A stretch of DNA of 32,481 bases, taken from Candidatus Methylomirabilota bacterium. Lineage in GTDB: Bacteria; Methylomirabilota; Methylomirabilia; Rokubacteriales; CSP1-6. A model generated the notes under the pieces. That model was not told the DNA's origin, made no database searches, and worked only from the letters and a program-made list of their open reading frames with translations. The DNA lies in assembly GCA_036002485.1 (NCBI GenBank), contig DASYTI010000146.1, positions 1 through 32,481 of the forward strand, in the 5' to 3' direction. The position numbers and the translations under genes were made by a program. This document shows, piece by piece, positions 21,384 to 30,282 of this stretch. Position 1 is the first letter of the stretch, and the number at the start of each line of letters is the position of its first letter.

Positions 21384-24300
21384 GCACCGACCTCTTCATC
21401 CGGCGTCCCGTCATGACGACCCTGCTCATGGCCGGGCTCCTGATCTTCGGCTTCATGGCGTACCGGCAGCTTCCCGCGAGCGACCTGCCCAACGTGGACT
21501 TCCCCGTCATCCAGGTCGCCGCGAGTCTGCCCGGCGCGAGCCCCGACACCATGGCCTCCGCCGTGGCCACACCGCTCGAGCGCCAGTTCTCGACCATCGC
21601 GGGCATCGACTCGATGACGTCCACGAGCGCCCTCGGCCTGACCCAGATCACGGTGGTGTTCACGCTCGATCGCAGCATCGACGCGGCCGCCCAGGACGTC
21701 CAGGCCGCCATCGCGGCCACCCTGCCCCTTCTTCCTCCGGGCATGCCGACGCCGCCCTCCTACAAGAAGGTGAATCCGGCGGACCAGCCCGTCCTGTACC
21801 TCGCGCTGAGCTCGCCCACCTTGCCGCTCTACACCGTGGACGAGTACGCCCAGACCATGCTGGCCCAGCGCATCTCCACCATCAGCGGTGTCGCCCAGGT
21901 GCAGGTCTTCGGATCGCAGAAGTACGCGGTGCGCGCCCAGCTCGACCCGCGGGCCATGGCCACCCTCGGCGTGGGCATCGACGAGGTGCAGAACGCCATC
22001 GCCCAGTCCAATGTCAACCTGCCCACGGGCACGATCTACGGCCAGTACCAGTCCTTCAGCGTCCAGGCCACCGGGCAGCTCACCAATGCCCAGGCCTACC
22101 GGCCGCTCATCGTCGCGTATCGCAATGGCTCGCCCGTCAGGCTCGAGCAGCTCGGCCGGGTCATCGATAGCGTCCAGACCGACAAGGTAGCTTCCTGGTA
22201 CAAGGACGAGCGCGCGGTCATCCTGGCCATCCAGCGCCAGCCCGGCACCAACACCATCGAGGTGGTGGATTCGATCAAGAAGATCCTGCCCACCTTCACG
22301 GCCCAGCTGCCCGCCTCCGTCAACCTCAACATCCTGTACGACCGGTCCGTTTCCATCCGTTCTTCGGTCGAGGACGTCCAGTTCACCCTGCTCCTGGCCA
22401 TCGCGCTCGTGGTCCTGGTCATCTTTCTCTTCTTGCGGAACATCTCGGCCACCATCATCCCGAGCCTCGCTCTGCCCCTGTCGATCATGGGGACGTTCGC
22501 GGCGATGCAGATGCTCGGCTACACCATCGACAACCTCTCGCTCATGGCCCTGACCCTGGCCGTGGGTTTCGTGGTGGACGACGCCATCGTCGTGCTCGAG
22601 AACATCGTGCGCCACATGGAGCACGGGATGGGGCGCATGGAGGCGGCCCTGCTGGGCTCGCGCGAGATCGGCTTCACCATCGTGTCCATGACCCTGTCCC
22701 TGGCCGCTGTGTTCATCCCGGTCCTGTTCATGGGGGGCGTGGTCGGCCGGCTCCTCCATGAGTTCGCCGCCGTCATCGGCGTCGCCGTCATCGTCTCGGG
22801 GGTGGTGTCACTCACCCTGACGCCGATGCTGTGCAGCCGGTTCCTCAAGCCTCCGGCCGCGACCCACGGCCGCCTCTACCGGGCATCGGAGCGGGTCTTC
22901 GAGGGAATGCTCCGGACCTACCGGTGGACGCTCGAGGCCGTCCTCCGCCATCCATCAATGATGATCGTCGTCTTCGTGGCCACCCTGGTGGCCACGGTGG
23001 GACTCTTCATGGTGGTGTCGAAGGGCTTCATCCCCGACGAGGATACCGGGCAAATCTTCGCCTTCACCGAGGCGGCCCAGGACATCTCCTTCGACAGCAT
23101 GGTGGCCCATCAGCGGGCGGCCGCCGACATCGTGCTGAAGCAGCCCTACGTGAGCTCGTTCATGTCCTCGATCGGAGCCAGCAACACGAGCGTGGTGCCG
23201 AATACGGGACGGCTCTTCATCCGGCTCAAGCCACGGGCGGAGCGGCCCGGAGTGGACGAGATCATCCGGGACTTGCGCGTCAAGCTCACCGGCATCCCCG
23301 GCTTCAACGTGTACCCGCAAAAGCTGCCCACCATCAGGATCGGCGGCAACTTGACCAAGGCCGCCTTCCAGTACACGCTGCAGGACGCCGACCTGCCGAC
23401 CCTCTACCAGTGGGCGCCCGTGCTGCTGGAGAAGATGCGCCTGGTTCCTGGCCTGCTCGACGTCAACTCCGACCTTCAAGTCACGAGCCCGCAGGTGCTG
23501 GTGGAGATCGACCGCGACCGTGCTTCAGCGCTCGGCGTCACCGCCACCCAGATCGAGGCCGCCCTGAACAATGCCTACGGCGCGCCCCAGATCTCCACCA
23601 TCTACACGCCGACCAACCAGTACTGGGTGATGATGGAGCTCCTGCCCCAGTACAAGGACGATCCGGACGCCCTCGGCATGCTCTACATCCGCTCGAGCAC
23701 GGGCAAGCTGGTGCCCCTGAACGCGGTGGCCAAGCTCAGGCGGACGGTGGGCCCGCTCACCGTCAACCACCTGGGCCAGCTGCCCGCCGTGACGATCTCC
23801 TTCAACCTCAGGCCCGGGGTGGCGCTGGGCGACGCGGTGAACGAGATCCGCAACCTCGAGCGGGAGCTGCGGATGCCCGCCACCCTGACCACGAGCTTCC
23901 AGGGGACCGCGCAGGCCTTTCAGTCCTCCGTCAAGGGACTGGGACTTCTGCTCCTCGCCGCCGTCCTCGTGATCTACCTGATCCTCGGCATCCTGTACGA
24001 GAGCTTCATCCACCCCCTGACCATCCTTTCCGGTCTGCCGTCGGCGGGGGTGGGCGCGCTCTTGACCCTGCTCATCTTCCGCGAGGAGCTGAACCTGTAC
24101 GGCTTCGTGGGGATCATCATGCTCGTGGGCATCGTGAAGAAGAACGCGATCATGATGATCGACTTCGCGGTGGATGCGCAGCGCGAGGGTAAGTCGCCGC
24201 GCGAGGCGATCTTCCAGGGCTGCCTGCTCCGCTTCCGACCCATCATGATGACCACCATGGCCGCCCTCATGGCCACCCTGCCCATCGCCATCGGCGCCGG

Positions 24301-24514
24301 CGCGGGCGGCGACTCGCGGCGCACCCTCGGGCTCTCGGTGGTCGGCGGGCTCATCCTCTCCCAGCTCCTCACGCTCTACATCACGCCAGTGATCTATCTG
24401 CAGCTCGAGGGCTTGCGGCAGCGCGTGGGCGGCTGGCGCGACCTGTGGCGTCGGCTCCATCCCACGCGGGCCGAGGGGCTCCGCCTGCCGTCGTCAGGCA
24501 CCGCCGGCAAGTAG
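21380..24514 (+). CDS. RND multidrug efflux pump, HAE1 family (MdtB/MdtC-like)
   Basis: A 1044-residue inner-membrane proton antiporter of normal family length. The start MSTDLFIRRPVMTTLLMAGLLIFGFMAYRQLP resembles MdtB/MdtC/MuxBC-type pumps. The transmembrane proton-relay aspartates are D400-D401 in GFVVDDAIVVLEN, and the matching lysine pair is near 920 in GIVKKNAIMMIDFA. Two large periplasmic loops flank the repeats expected of the duplicated fold (LPNVDFPVIQVAASLPGASPD; FVVSKGFIPDEDTGQIF). Only one pump gene is present, unlike MdtBC pairs, so a homotrimer is likely. The substrate range cannot be read from sequence. Confidence 0.96.
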   Translation: MSTDLFIRRPVMTTLLMAGLLIFGFMAYRQLPASDLPNVDFPVIQVAASLPGASPDTMASAVATPLERQFSTIAGIDSMTSTSALGLTQITVVFTLDRSIDAAAQDVQAAIAATLPLLPPGMPTPPSYKKVNPADQPVLYLALSSPTLPLYTVDEYAQTMLAQRISTISGVAQVQVFGSQKYAVRAQLDPRAMATLGVGIDEVQNAIAQSNVNLPTGTIYGQYQSFSVQATGQLTNAQAYRPLIVAYRNGSPVRLEQLGRVIDSVQTDKVASWYKDERAVILAIQRQPGTNTIEVVDSIKKILPTFTAQLPASVNLNILYDRSVSIRSSVEDVQFTLLLAIALVVLVIFLFLRNISATIIPSLALPLSIMGTFAAMQMLGYTIDNLSLMALTLAVGFVVDDAIVVLENIVRHMEHGMGRMEAALLGSREIGFTIVSMTLSLAAVFIPVLFMGGVVGRLLHEFAAVIGVAVIVSGVVSLTLTPMLCSRFLKPPAATHGRLYRASERVFEGMLRTYRWTLEAVLRHPSMMIVVFVATLVATVGLFMVVSKGFIPDEDTGQIFAFTEAAQDISFDSMVAHQRAAADIVLKQPYVSSFMSSIGASNTSVVPNTGRLFIRLKPRAERPGVDEIIRDLRVKLTGIPGFNVYPQKLPTIRIGGNLTKAAFQYTLQDADLPTLYQWAPVLLEKMRLVPGLLDVNSDLQVTSPQVLVEIDRDRASALGVTATQIEAALNNAYGAPQISTIYTPTNQYWVMMELLPQYKDDPDALGMLYIRSSTGKLVPLNAVAKLRRTVGPLTVNHLGQLPAVTISFNLRPGVALGDAVNEIRNLERELRMPATLTTSFQGTAQAFQSSVKGLGLLLLAAVLVIYLILGILYESFIHPLTILSGLPSAGVGALLTLLIFREELNLYGFVGIIMLVGIVKKNAIMMIDFAVDAQREGKSPREAIFQGCLLRFRPIMMTTMAALMATLPIAIGAGAGGDSRRTLGLSVVGGLILSQLLTLYITPVIYLQLEGLRQRVGGWRDLWRRLHPTRAEGLRLPSSGTAGK

Positions 24515-24559
24515 CTGACTCTCTGCAGCCCGTCCTCATCCTCCGGATTCCCCTCCGGA

Positions 24560-27500
24560 ATGCCGATCTATCCAGTCATGAGGTCCGACATCGGCTCGCG
24601 GGACAGGAAGGGGCGGTGGGCCGCCCCCGCCCCGCCCGCTCAGGCCCCCGCGGGCGGCGCGGCCGACCTTCTCGAAGCGGCCACGGAGGAGCTGCGCCGC
24701 TCGGAGGAAAGGTTCTCCGTCGTCTTCCACTCGAGCCCGCAGCCCATGAGCATGAGCACGCTTCACGAGGGCCGGGTGCTGGACGTGAACGAGGGGTATG
24801 CCCGCTTCTTCGGGTTCCGCCGCGAGGAGATGATCGGGCGGCTGGTCGGCGACCTCGGTCTCTGGGTCACCCTCGAGGAGCGCGACGCGATCATCCGGCT
24901 CCTGGAAACGCACGGCCGCGTGCGCAATGCCGAGGTGCGGTTCCGGAAGCGCTCGGGTGAGATCGGCCATGCCCTGCTGTCCACAGAGCGGCTGGCCCTC
25001 TCGGGCGAGCCCACCGTGGTCACCACGGTCACCGACATCACCGAGCGCAAGCTCTCCGAGGAGGCCACCCGGGCGCTGGCCGAGGTCGGGCGCGACCTGA
25101 CGGGCAGCCTGGACCTCGGGCATGTGGCCAACCGTCTCGTCTCGGCGGTGGTGACGCTGTTCGGCGCACGCGTCGCGAACCTCTACCGCCGGGAGACCGA
25201 TCCCGACGGGCTCGTATGCATCGCCACGGCGGGGGAGGCCCAGGAGCCCAGATGGCTCGGCATCCGGGTGCCGCCGGGCTCCGGCGTCACCTCGATCGCC
25301 CTTCGGGAAGGCCGGCTCGTGTCCGTCGCCGACATCCTCACCGACCCGCGGGTGACCCTCGACCCGGAATACCGCGAGCACATGATCGCCAAGGGCCACG
25401 GCGCCACGGTCGCGGTGCCCTTGAGCGTGGGCGGGAGATCCCTCGGGGTGCTCGCCGTCGGGTACTCGCACGGGCGTGTCCTCACCCCGGAGGAGGAGCG
25501 GCTCCTGTCCATGTTCGCGGACCAGGCCGCTCTTGCGCTCGAGAGCGCGCGGGTCCGTGGAGAGATCGAACAGCGCCGGCGGGAGGCGGAAGCGCTGGCC
25601 CTCGTGGCCCAGCGCCTGACGGAGACGCTCGACGTCGAAGAGGTCGGACAGCGTATCGTCGAGCATGTCCTTGCCCTCTTCGGGGCGCAGTCTGCCGTGG
25701 TGCGACTGCTCGATCCCGACGGTGGTCTCCGCCTGATTGCCGTGGGCGGTCCCGGCCAGCGGCGATTCGAGCTGGGCCATGTCCTGCCCCCGGGCGTGGG
25801 CGTGACCGGCCGCGCCGTCAGCGAGGGTCGCCCCGTCTCATCGACCGATATCACTGACGATCCAGCGGTCCGTGCGTCCGAAGACTTCCGGACGCATGTC
25901 GCGAAGTTCGACATACGGGCCATGGCCGCGGTGCCGCTCCGCACCAAGGGAGCCGTCGTCGGAGCGCTGGCCGTCGGGGATCGTACCGGACGCGTGTTCA
26001 CCGCCAATGACGTCCGGCTCCTCCAGGCCTTTGCCGATCAGGCGGCCATCGCCATCCGCAATGCCGAGCTCTTCTCGGCCGAGCGGTCCTCCCGCGCCCA
26101 GGCCGAGGCCTCGGAGCGCGCGCAGCGCGAGAGCGAGGCACGCTTCCGCCGGATCTTCGAGTCCAACATGCTCGGTCTCATGTTTTGGGACGAGAACGAC
26201 AACGCTCTCGATGTCAATGATGCCCTCCTGCGGATGCTCGGATACACGCGCGAGGATCTCGAGGCGGGCCGCCTGCGCTGGCGCGACCTGACTCCCCCCG
26301 AGCACGTCGAGCGGACCGAGAAGGCTCGGGAGGAGATCAAGGCTTCCGGTGTCTGCGCGCCGTTCGAGAAGGAATACATCCGCAAGGATGGCCGACGGGT
26401 GTCCGTGCTCGTCGGTGGCGCCGCCTTGGAGGGCGACCGGGAGCGCGGCGTGGCCTTCATCCTCGACAGCACTCCGCAGAAGCGCCTCGAGGCGCAGCTT
26501 CGCCAGGCCCAGAAGATGGAGGCGGTGGGGCGCCTGGCCGGCGGCATCGCCCACGACTTCAACAATCTCCTGACCGTGATCGGGGGACGGAGCCTCCTCG
26601 CTCTCGAAGACATCCCGGCCACGAATCCGATCCGGGGTGATCTCGAGCTGATCCAGCAGACGGTGGAGCGGGCAGCCGCCCTCACGCGCCAGCTCCTCGC
26701 CTTCAGCCGCAAGCAGCTCTTGCAGACGAAGGCTCTCGATCTCAATGGCGTGGTGGCCGGCATCGTCCCGCTCCTGCGACGCCTGATCGGCGAGGACATC
26801 GAGCTGACCATCGGCCCCGGGGTGGCGGTGGGGCGCGTGAAGGCCGATCCGGCGCAGCTCGAGCAGGTCATCGTCAACCTGGCCGTGAATGCTCGCGATG
26901 CCATGCCCCAGGGCGGGCGACTCGTGATCGAGACGGCCAATGCCGATCTCCCCGCCGAATTCAACGATCTCCCCGAGGCGGTGCCCGCGGGCTCCTACGC
27001 GATGCTCAAGATCACCGACACCGGGGTGGGCATGAACGCCACCGTCCAGGCCCATCTCTTCGAGCCGTTCTTCACGACCAAGGAGGTGGGCAAGGGCACC
27101 GGCCTGGGACTGGCCACCGTGCACGGCATCGTCCGGCAGCACGGCGGCAGCATTCGCGTGTACAGCGCCCCGGGCGAGGGAACCACCTTCAAGATCTATC
27201 TGCCCCAGACCAGCGACCCGCTCGACGCGTATGCCCCCGGCGCGTCCGGGGCCCCGCGCTCCCGGGGCGCGGAGAGAGTGCTGCTCGTCGAGGACGATCC
27301 GGACGTCCGCGCGCTGACCCAGACCATCCTCGAGCGCGGGGGTTACGAGGTCCTCTCGGCGCGCGACGGCCATGAGGCGCTGCGTCTCTTCCGCGAGCAG
27401 GGGCGGCCGATCCAGCTGCTGGTGAGCGACGTGGTCATGCCGAAGATGAGCGGCCGCGAGCTCGCCGACCGCCTCCGGGTGCTCCAGGCCGACCTCAAGG

Positions 27501-27658
27501 TGCTCTACGTGTCAGGCTATACGCAAGAGGCGCTCGGGCGTCACGGCGTGCTCGAGCCGGGGATCGTCCTCCTGCCCAAGCCCTTCCAACCCGTGGCCAT
27601 GCTGGACAAAGTGCGCGAGGTCCTCGACACGGACATGCGGCCTCAGCGGGGCCGGTAG
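24560..27658 (+). CDS. Hybrid sensor histidine kinase: PAS-GAF-GAF-PAS-HisKA-HATPase-REC
   Basis: A 1032-residue soluble hybrid kinase with no membrane segment. PAS at about 48-165 (ERFSVVFHSSPQPMSMSTL, ending VTDITERK); GAF at about 185-335 and again at about 345-500 (VTGRAVSEGRPVSSTDITDD, FADQAAIAIRNAELF); PAS at about 525-640 (ARFRRIFESNMLGLMFWDENDN). HisKA carries GGIAHDFNNLLTVIGG with H665; the ATPase has NLAVNARDAMP, DTGVGM and GKGTGLGLATVHGIVRQHGG. A C-terminal receiver domain (VLLVEDDPDVR) has D957 in LLVSDVVMPKMSG. The start at 24560 is uncertain; the ribosome-binding site is weak and an ATG 18 nt later is possible. It has no output gene beside it. Its last 16 nt overlap the convergent downstream gene. 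Confidence 0.94.
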   Translation: MPIYPVMRSDIGSRDRKGRWAAPAPPAQAPAGGAADLLEAATEELRRSEERFSVVFHSSPQPMSMSTLHEGRVLDVNEGYARFFGFRREEMIGRLVGDLGLWVTLEERDAIIRLLETHGRVRNAEVRFRKRSGEIGHALLSTERLALSGEPTVVTTVTDITERKLSEEATRALAEVGRDLTGSLDLGHVANRLVSAVVTLFGARVANLYRRETDPDGLVCIATAGEAQEPRWLGIRVPPGSGVTSIALREGRLVSVADILTDPRVTLDPEYREHMIAKGHGATVAVPLSVGGRSLGVLAVGYSHGRVLTPEEERLLSMFADQAALALESARVRGEIEQRRREAEALALVAQRLTETLDVEEVGQRIVEHVLALFGAQSAVVRLLDPDGGLRLIAVGGPGQRRFELGHVLPPGVGVTGRAVSEGRPVSSTDITDDPAVRASEDFRTHVAKFDIRAMAAVPLRTKGAVVGALAVGDRTGRVFTANDVRLLQAFADQAAIAIRNAELFSAERSSRAQAEASERAQRESEARFRRIFESNMLGLMFWDENDNALDVNDALLRMLGYTREDLEAGRLRWRDLTPPEHVERTEKAREEIKASGVCAPFEKEYIRKDGRRVSVLVGGAALEGDRERGVAFILDSTPQKRLEAQLRQAQKMEAVGRLAGGIAHDFNNLLTVIGGRSLLALEDIPATNPIRGDLELIQQTVERAAALTRQLLAFSRKQLLQTKALDLNGVVAGIVPLLRRLIGEDIELTIGPGVAVGRVKADPAQLEQVIVNLAVNARDAMPQGGRLVIETANADLPAEFNDLPEAVPAGSYAMLKITDTGVGMNATVQAHLFEPFFTTKEVGKGTGLGLATVHGIVRQHGGSIRVYSAPGEGTTFKIYLPQTSDPLDAYAPGASGAPRSRGAERVLLVEDDPDVRALTQTILERGGYEVLSARDGHEALRLFREQGRPIQLLVSDVVMPKMSGRELADRLRVLQADLKVLYVSGYTQEALGRHGVLEPGIVLLPKPFQPVAMLDKVREVLDTDMRPQRGR

Positions 27659-28752
27659 GTGATCCGGAAGATGTCCCGGGCGAACTGGTCGGAGGAGAGG
27701 AACAGGGCCCCGTCGCGTCCCACCACGAGATCCACGGGCCGAGCCGAAACCGTGCCCCCGGACAGAAAGCCCGTCGCGAAGTCCTCGACGGCCGTGGCCT
27801 TGGCGCCCTCGAGCTTGATCCGCACCACCTTGTAGCCGGTCGGCACCGAGCGGTTCCAGGAGCCGTGGTAGGCCACGAAGAGGCTGCCGCGGTACTCGGC
27901 GGGGAACTGCTGTCCCGTGTAGAAGGCCAGCCCGAGCGGCGCCGAGTGCGCCTGGATCTCGAGCGACGGCGCGGTCATGGACGGGCAGCGGTCGCCCTTG
28001 AGCACGCGCGAGTCGACGAACGTCTTGCCGCCCGCCGCGAAGCAGTCCGGCCAGCCATAGAAGCCGCGCTCCCGCACCTCGGTGATGAGATCGGGCGGGA
28101 CATCGTCGCCCAGCCAGTCGCGCTCATTGACGGTGGCCCAGAGCACGCCCGTGCTCGGGTGAAAGGCGATACCGACGGCATTGCGGAGGCCCGAGGCGAA
28201 GAGTACTCCGCCCGAGCCGTCGGGCCGATAGCGCATGATGGCGGCCCGGCGCGAGTCACTCTCGCGGCAGATGTTGCACGAGGAGCCGATCGAGACATAC
28301 AGGCGGCCGTCGGGACCGAAGGCGATGGTACGTGTCCAGTGGCCACCGGTCGGCAGACTCGGCACCACGACGATCGGCTGAGAGGCCTTCATGGTCGCCG
28401 AGTCATAGTGGAATCGCACGACCTGCCCCGTCTCGGCGACGTAGAGCTGGCCGTCTTTGAAGGCGAGGCCGTGCGGCTGGGTCAGACCTTCGGCCACGGT
28501 GACGACGGCGTCCAGCTTGCCGTGGCCGTTCTTGTCGGGCAGGGCGACCACGCGGCCCCGGCTGGGCACCGAGACGAGGAGGGTGCCCGCCGGGTCGAGC
28601 GTCATGAAGCGCGGGCCGCCCAGGTCCGAGGCGAAGACCTCGAGATGAAAGCCCGGGGGAAGGGACACGGACGGGGCCTGCGCCCAGGAAGGAGAGACCA
28701 GCGCGAGCCCGGCGACGATACCGAGGATCGCTCGCGCCAGCATGGCGGTCAT
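27643..28752 (-). CDS. Sorbosone dehydrogenase/PQQ glucose dehydrogenase-like exported beta-propeller
   Basis: A 369-residue periplasmic protein. The signal peptide is MLARAILGIVAGLALVSPSWA, with cleavage before QAP. The propeller shows the GDH/sorbosone-dehydrogenase pattern: LPPGFHLEVFASDLGGPRFM, GLTQPHGLAFKDGQLYVAETGQVVRF, YVSIGSSCNICRE, ASGLRNAVGIAFHP, VNERDWLGDDVPPDLITEV and FVAYHGSWNRS. This fits a quinoprotein (PQQ) sugar dehydrogenase-like fold, but the substrate is unproven, and several family members are not dehydrogenases. Start is 28752 (GGGGGTA upstream) or ATG 28743. It converges on and overlaps the hybrid kinase gene end by 16 nt and is divergent from the 28802 gene. Confidence 0.86.
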   Translation of the reverse strand: MTAMLARAILGIVAGLALVSPSWAQAPSVSLPPGFHLEVFASDLGGPRFMTLDPAGTLLVSVPSRGRVVALPDKNGHGKLDAVVTVAEGLTQPHGLAFKDGQLYVAETGQVVRFHYDSATMKASQPIVVVPSLPTGGHWTRTIAFGPDGRLYVSIGSSCNICRESDSRRAAIMRYRPDGSGGVLFASGLRNAVGIAFHPSTGVLWATVNERDWLGDDVPPDLITEVRERGFYGWPDCFAAGGKTFVDSRVLKGDRCPSMTAPSLEIQAHSAPLGLAFYTGQQFPAEYRGSLFVAYHGSWNRSVPTGYKVVRIKLEGAKATAVEDFATGFLSGGTVSARPVDLVVGRDGALFLSSDQFARDIFRITYRPR

Positions 28753-28801
28753 TGTACCCCCGCGTCTTGCCAGGGGGCGACGCAGCCAGTAGCCTGACCC
28801 C

Positions 28802-30148
28802 ATGTGGCGAGGTTGGATGCTGGGTGGCGCGGGGCTGGGATGCCTGCTCGCCGCCCTCCTGATCGGGCCGCCGTCGTCCCGAGCGCAGGTCTTCCTGGCC
28901 TCGAAACCCCAGCCCGAGTTCAGCGTCGGCTCGCTCTTCATCGCGGCCAGCATCACCAAGTCGCTCGGCCCCACGCCCATCGACGTGCAGTGGAGCCTCG
29001 TCCTCCCCGCGAAGCGAGACGCCGCCGACATCGCCCAGGACCTCTATCTGCTCTGGCCGGATGCCGTGACGAGCCCGACTCCCGAGGGCCGTCCCGATCC
29101 GGCTCTGGAACGCATGATTGCCGGGGATGGCGTAAGCATCGTGCGGTCGGGCCGGCTTCCCCTCGGGTCGCGCCGTGTCGATCACACCGGGCGGTCGAGC
29201 ACCGTGGAGCCCATGGGTGATGGCGCCCCCTTCGTCACGTTCGTCCGGAAGACCAATAGCGGCGGGCTCTCGAATCCGGGCACCCTCATCCGTATCCCGT
29301 GGCACGAGCTGCTCGGAGACCCCGCCCGCATGGCCACGCTGCGGCTGACCTCGAGCAGGGTCATTCGCGACAAGCCGCAGACGTGGCTCGATGAGCTTTT
29401 CTGGGGGCGGCGCCACACCGCCTCGCTGACCTTCGGCGACGTGCGCTTCTCCTCGCTCTACGGGCTCTACTTCGAGCATCGCGACCGGCTCATCCCGATG
29501 GCGGGGGATCTCTCCCAGCTCACCCTGCGCTTCGGCGATGCCGATCACCTTCGCCTCGACGAGATCAGCCCGGCCGGAGCCACCAGCCAGCGCAGTCAGA
29601 CGAGGAAGGAGACGGAGACGGTCACCCTCGTGCTCGACAAGAGCGACGGACTCAAGCCGCAGCTCCTCCGCGCCTCCTTCGCCTACTTCGACGGCCTGCA
29701 CGCGATCCTGCCCATCGCGGTGACGGTGGCCGTCTTCACGCTGGGACATCTCGGCGGGCCCCTGGTGGCGGCGGTCTTCCGGCGCGGGGCGGCGGCCATG
29801 GCCCGCCGCATCCACATCGCGCCTCGCCGCGGCACGGCCGACCACACCACCGGCGTCGTGCTGTCGAAGGAGACGCTGGGCCGCATCACGCCTGGCGAGA
29901 CGACGTATCAGCAGGTCCTCGCGCTCTGCGGACCCCACAACGAGGAGCACGAGCAGCTCAAGATGCCCGGCCGCCGCAGTCTCATCTATCGCGGCCGGCG
30001 CACTGTCCCGCACGAGCGCCGGAGCTTCGGGCGCCTGGCCACGGTCAGCCACTGGGACGTCGAGCAGCACGAGGTGGTGATCGACTTCGAGGGCGATCTC
30101 GTGAGTGATCTCCAGGCGCACCTGCGGCGCTCCCGCGCCGGCGGCTGA
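28802..30148 (+). CDS. Unknown exported membrane protein with a C-terminal BamE/SmpA-like domain
   Basis: A 448-residue protein I do not recognise as a whole. The N-terminus looks like a signal peptide (WMLGGAGLGCLLAALLIGPPSSRAQ). Residues 30-295 are a soluble, probably periplasmic domain (FSVGSLFIAASITKSLGPTPIDVQWSLVLP; TLIRIPWHELLGDP). A membrane segment follows at about 298-322 (LHAILPIAVTVAVFTLGHLGGPL), then a basic stretch (FRRGAAAMARRIHIAPRR). The last 100 residues (LGRITPGETTYQQVLALCGPHNEEHEQL, then SLIYRGRR) recall the BamE/SmpA fold pattern of a G-x-T-x-x-x-V motif followed by GxP. That domain would lie on the cytoplasmic side if the signal is cleaved and the helix spans once, unusual for BamE. 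Its TGA stop lies inside the first bases of a repeat element. Confidence 0.68.
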   Translation: MWRGWMLGGAGLGCLLAALLIGPPSSRAQVFLASKPQPEFSVGSLFIAASITKSLGPTPIDVQWSLVLPAKRDAADIAQDLYLLWPDAVTSPTPEGRPDPALERMIAGDGVSIVRSGRLPLGSRRVDHTGRSSTVEPMGDGAPFVTFVRKTNSGGLSNPGTLIRIPWHELLGDPARMATLRLTSSRVIRDKPQTWLDELFWGRRHTASLTFGDVRFSSLYGLYFEHRDRLIPMAGDLSQLTLRFGDADHLRLDEISPAGATSQRSQTRKETETVTLVLDKSDGLKPQLLRASFAYFDGLHAILPIAVTVAVFTLGHLGGPLVAAVFRRGAAAMARRIHIAPRRGTADHTTGVVLSKETLGRITPGETTYQQVLALCGPHNEEHEQLKMPGRRSLIYRGRRTVPHERRSFGRLATVSHWDVEQHEVVIDFEGDLVSDLQAHLRRSRAGG

Positions 30149-30204
30149 AAAAGGCCCATCTGCGGCCGTCGCTCGCACCTGGACCTCGCACCTGGACCTT
30201 TTGA
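30141..30204. repeat. Internally deleted copy of repeat family 1
   Basis: It begins GCGGCTGAAAAAGGCCCATC and ends CCTGGACCTTTTGA, matching both ends of the palindromic element at 12354-12471 read on the minus strand, but lacks the central GGCCGCAGGT/GTAC part. It contains a 13-bp tandem duplication (CTCGCACCTGGAC twice). The TGA stop codon of the preceding gene (30146-30148) is inside the element. Confidence 0.75.
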
Positions 30205-30229
30205 CCTAGGGCGTCCCCTATGGCACGAT
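30201..30229 (+). promoter_or_regulatory. Possible promoter of the aldehyde ferredoxin oxidoreductase gene
   Basis: TTGACC (30201-30206), a 17-nt spacer and CACGAT (30224-30229). The spacer holds an inverted repeat TAGGG-CGTC-CCCTA (30207-30220). The -10 matches only three of six, so it may need help or the site may be an operator. The -35 overlaps the end of the repeat element. Confidence 0.35.
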
Positions 30230-30282
30230 CGATTCCCGGCGGGGCCATGTCGGCCCTGCGTCACTCACATCAGGAGCCATCC

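Noticed and set aside
21347-22759. A 470-residue minus-strand frame opposite the RND pump
   Set aside because: Shadow of a strongly conserved pump gene; His/Gly/Asp-rich composition and no recognisable domain.
20201-24514. A single 1437-residue open frame covering the adaptor and pump region
   Set aside because: The first 390 residues are an out-of-frame reading of the adaptor gene with biased composition; the pump clearly begins at the ATG at 21380 that overlaps the adaptor stop.
28403-30178. A 591-residue minus-strand frame opposite the 28802 gene
   Set aside because: It shadows the plus-strand gene and runs into the sorbosone-dehydrogenase-like gene out of frame; no domain is visible.
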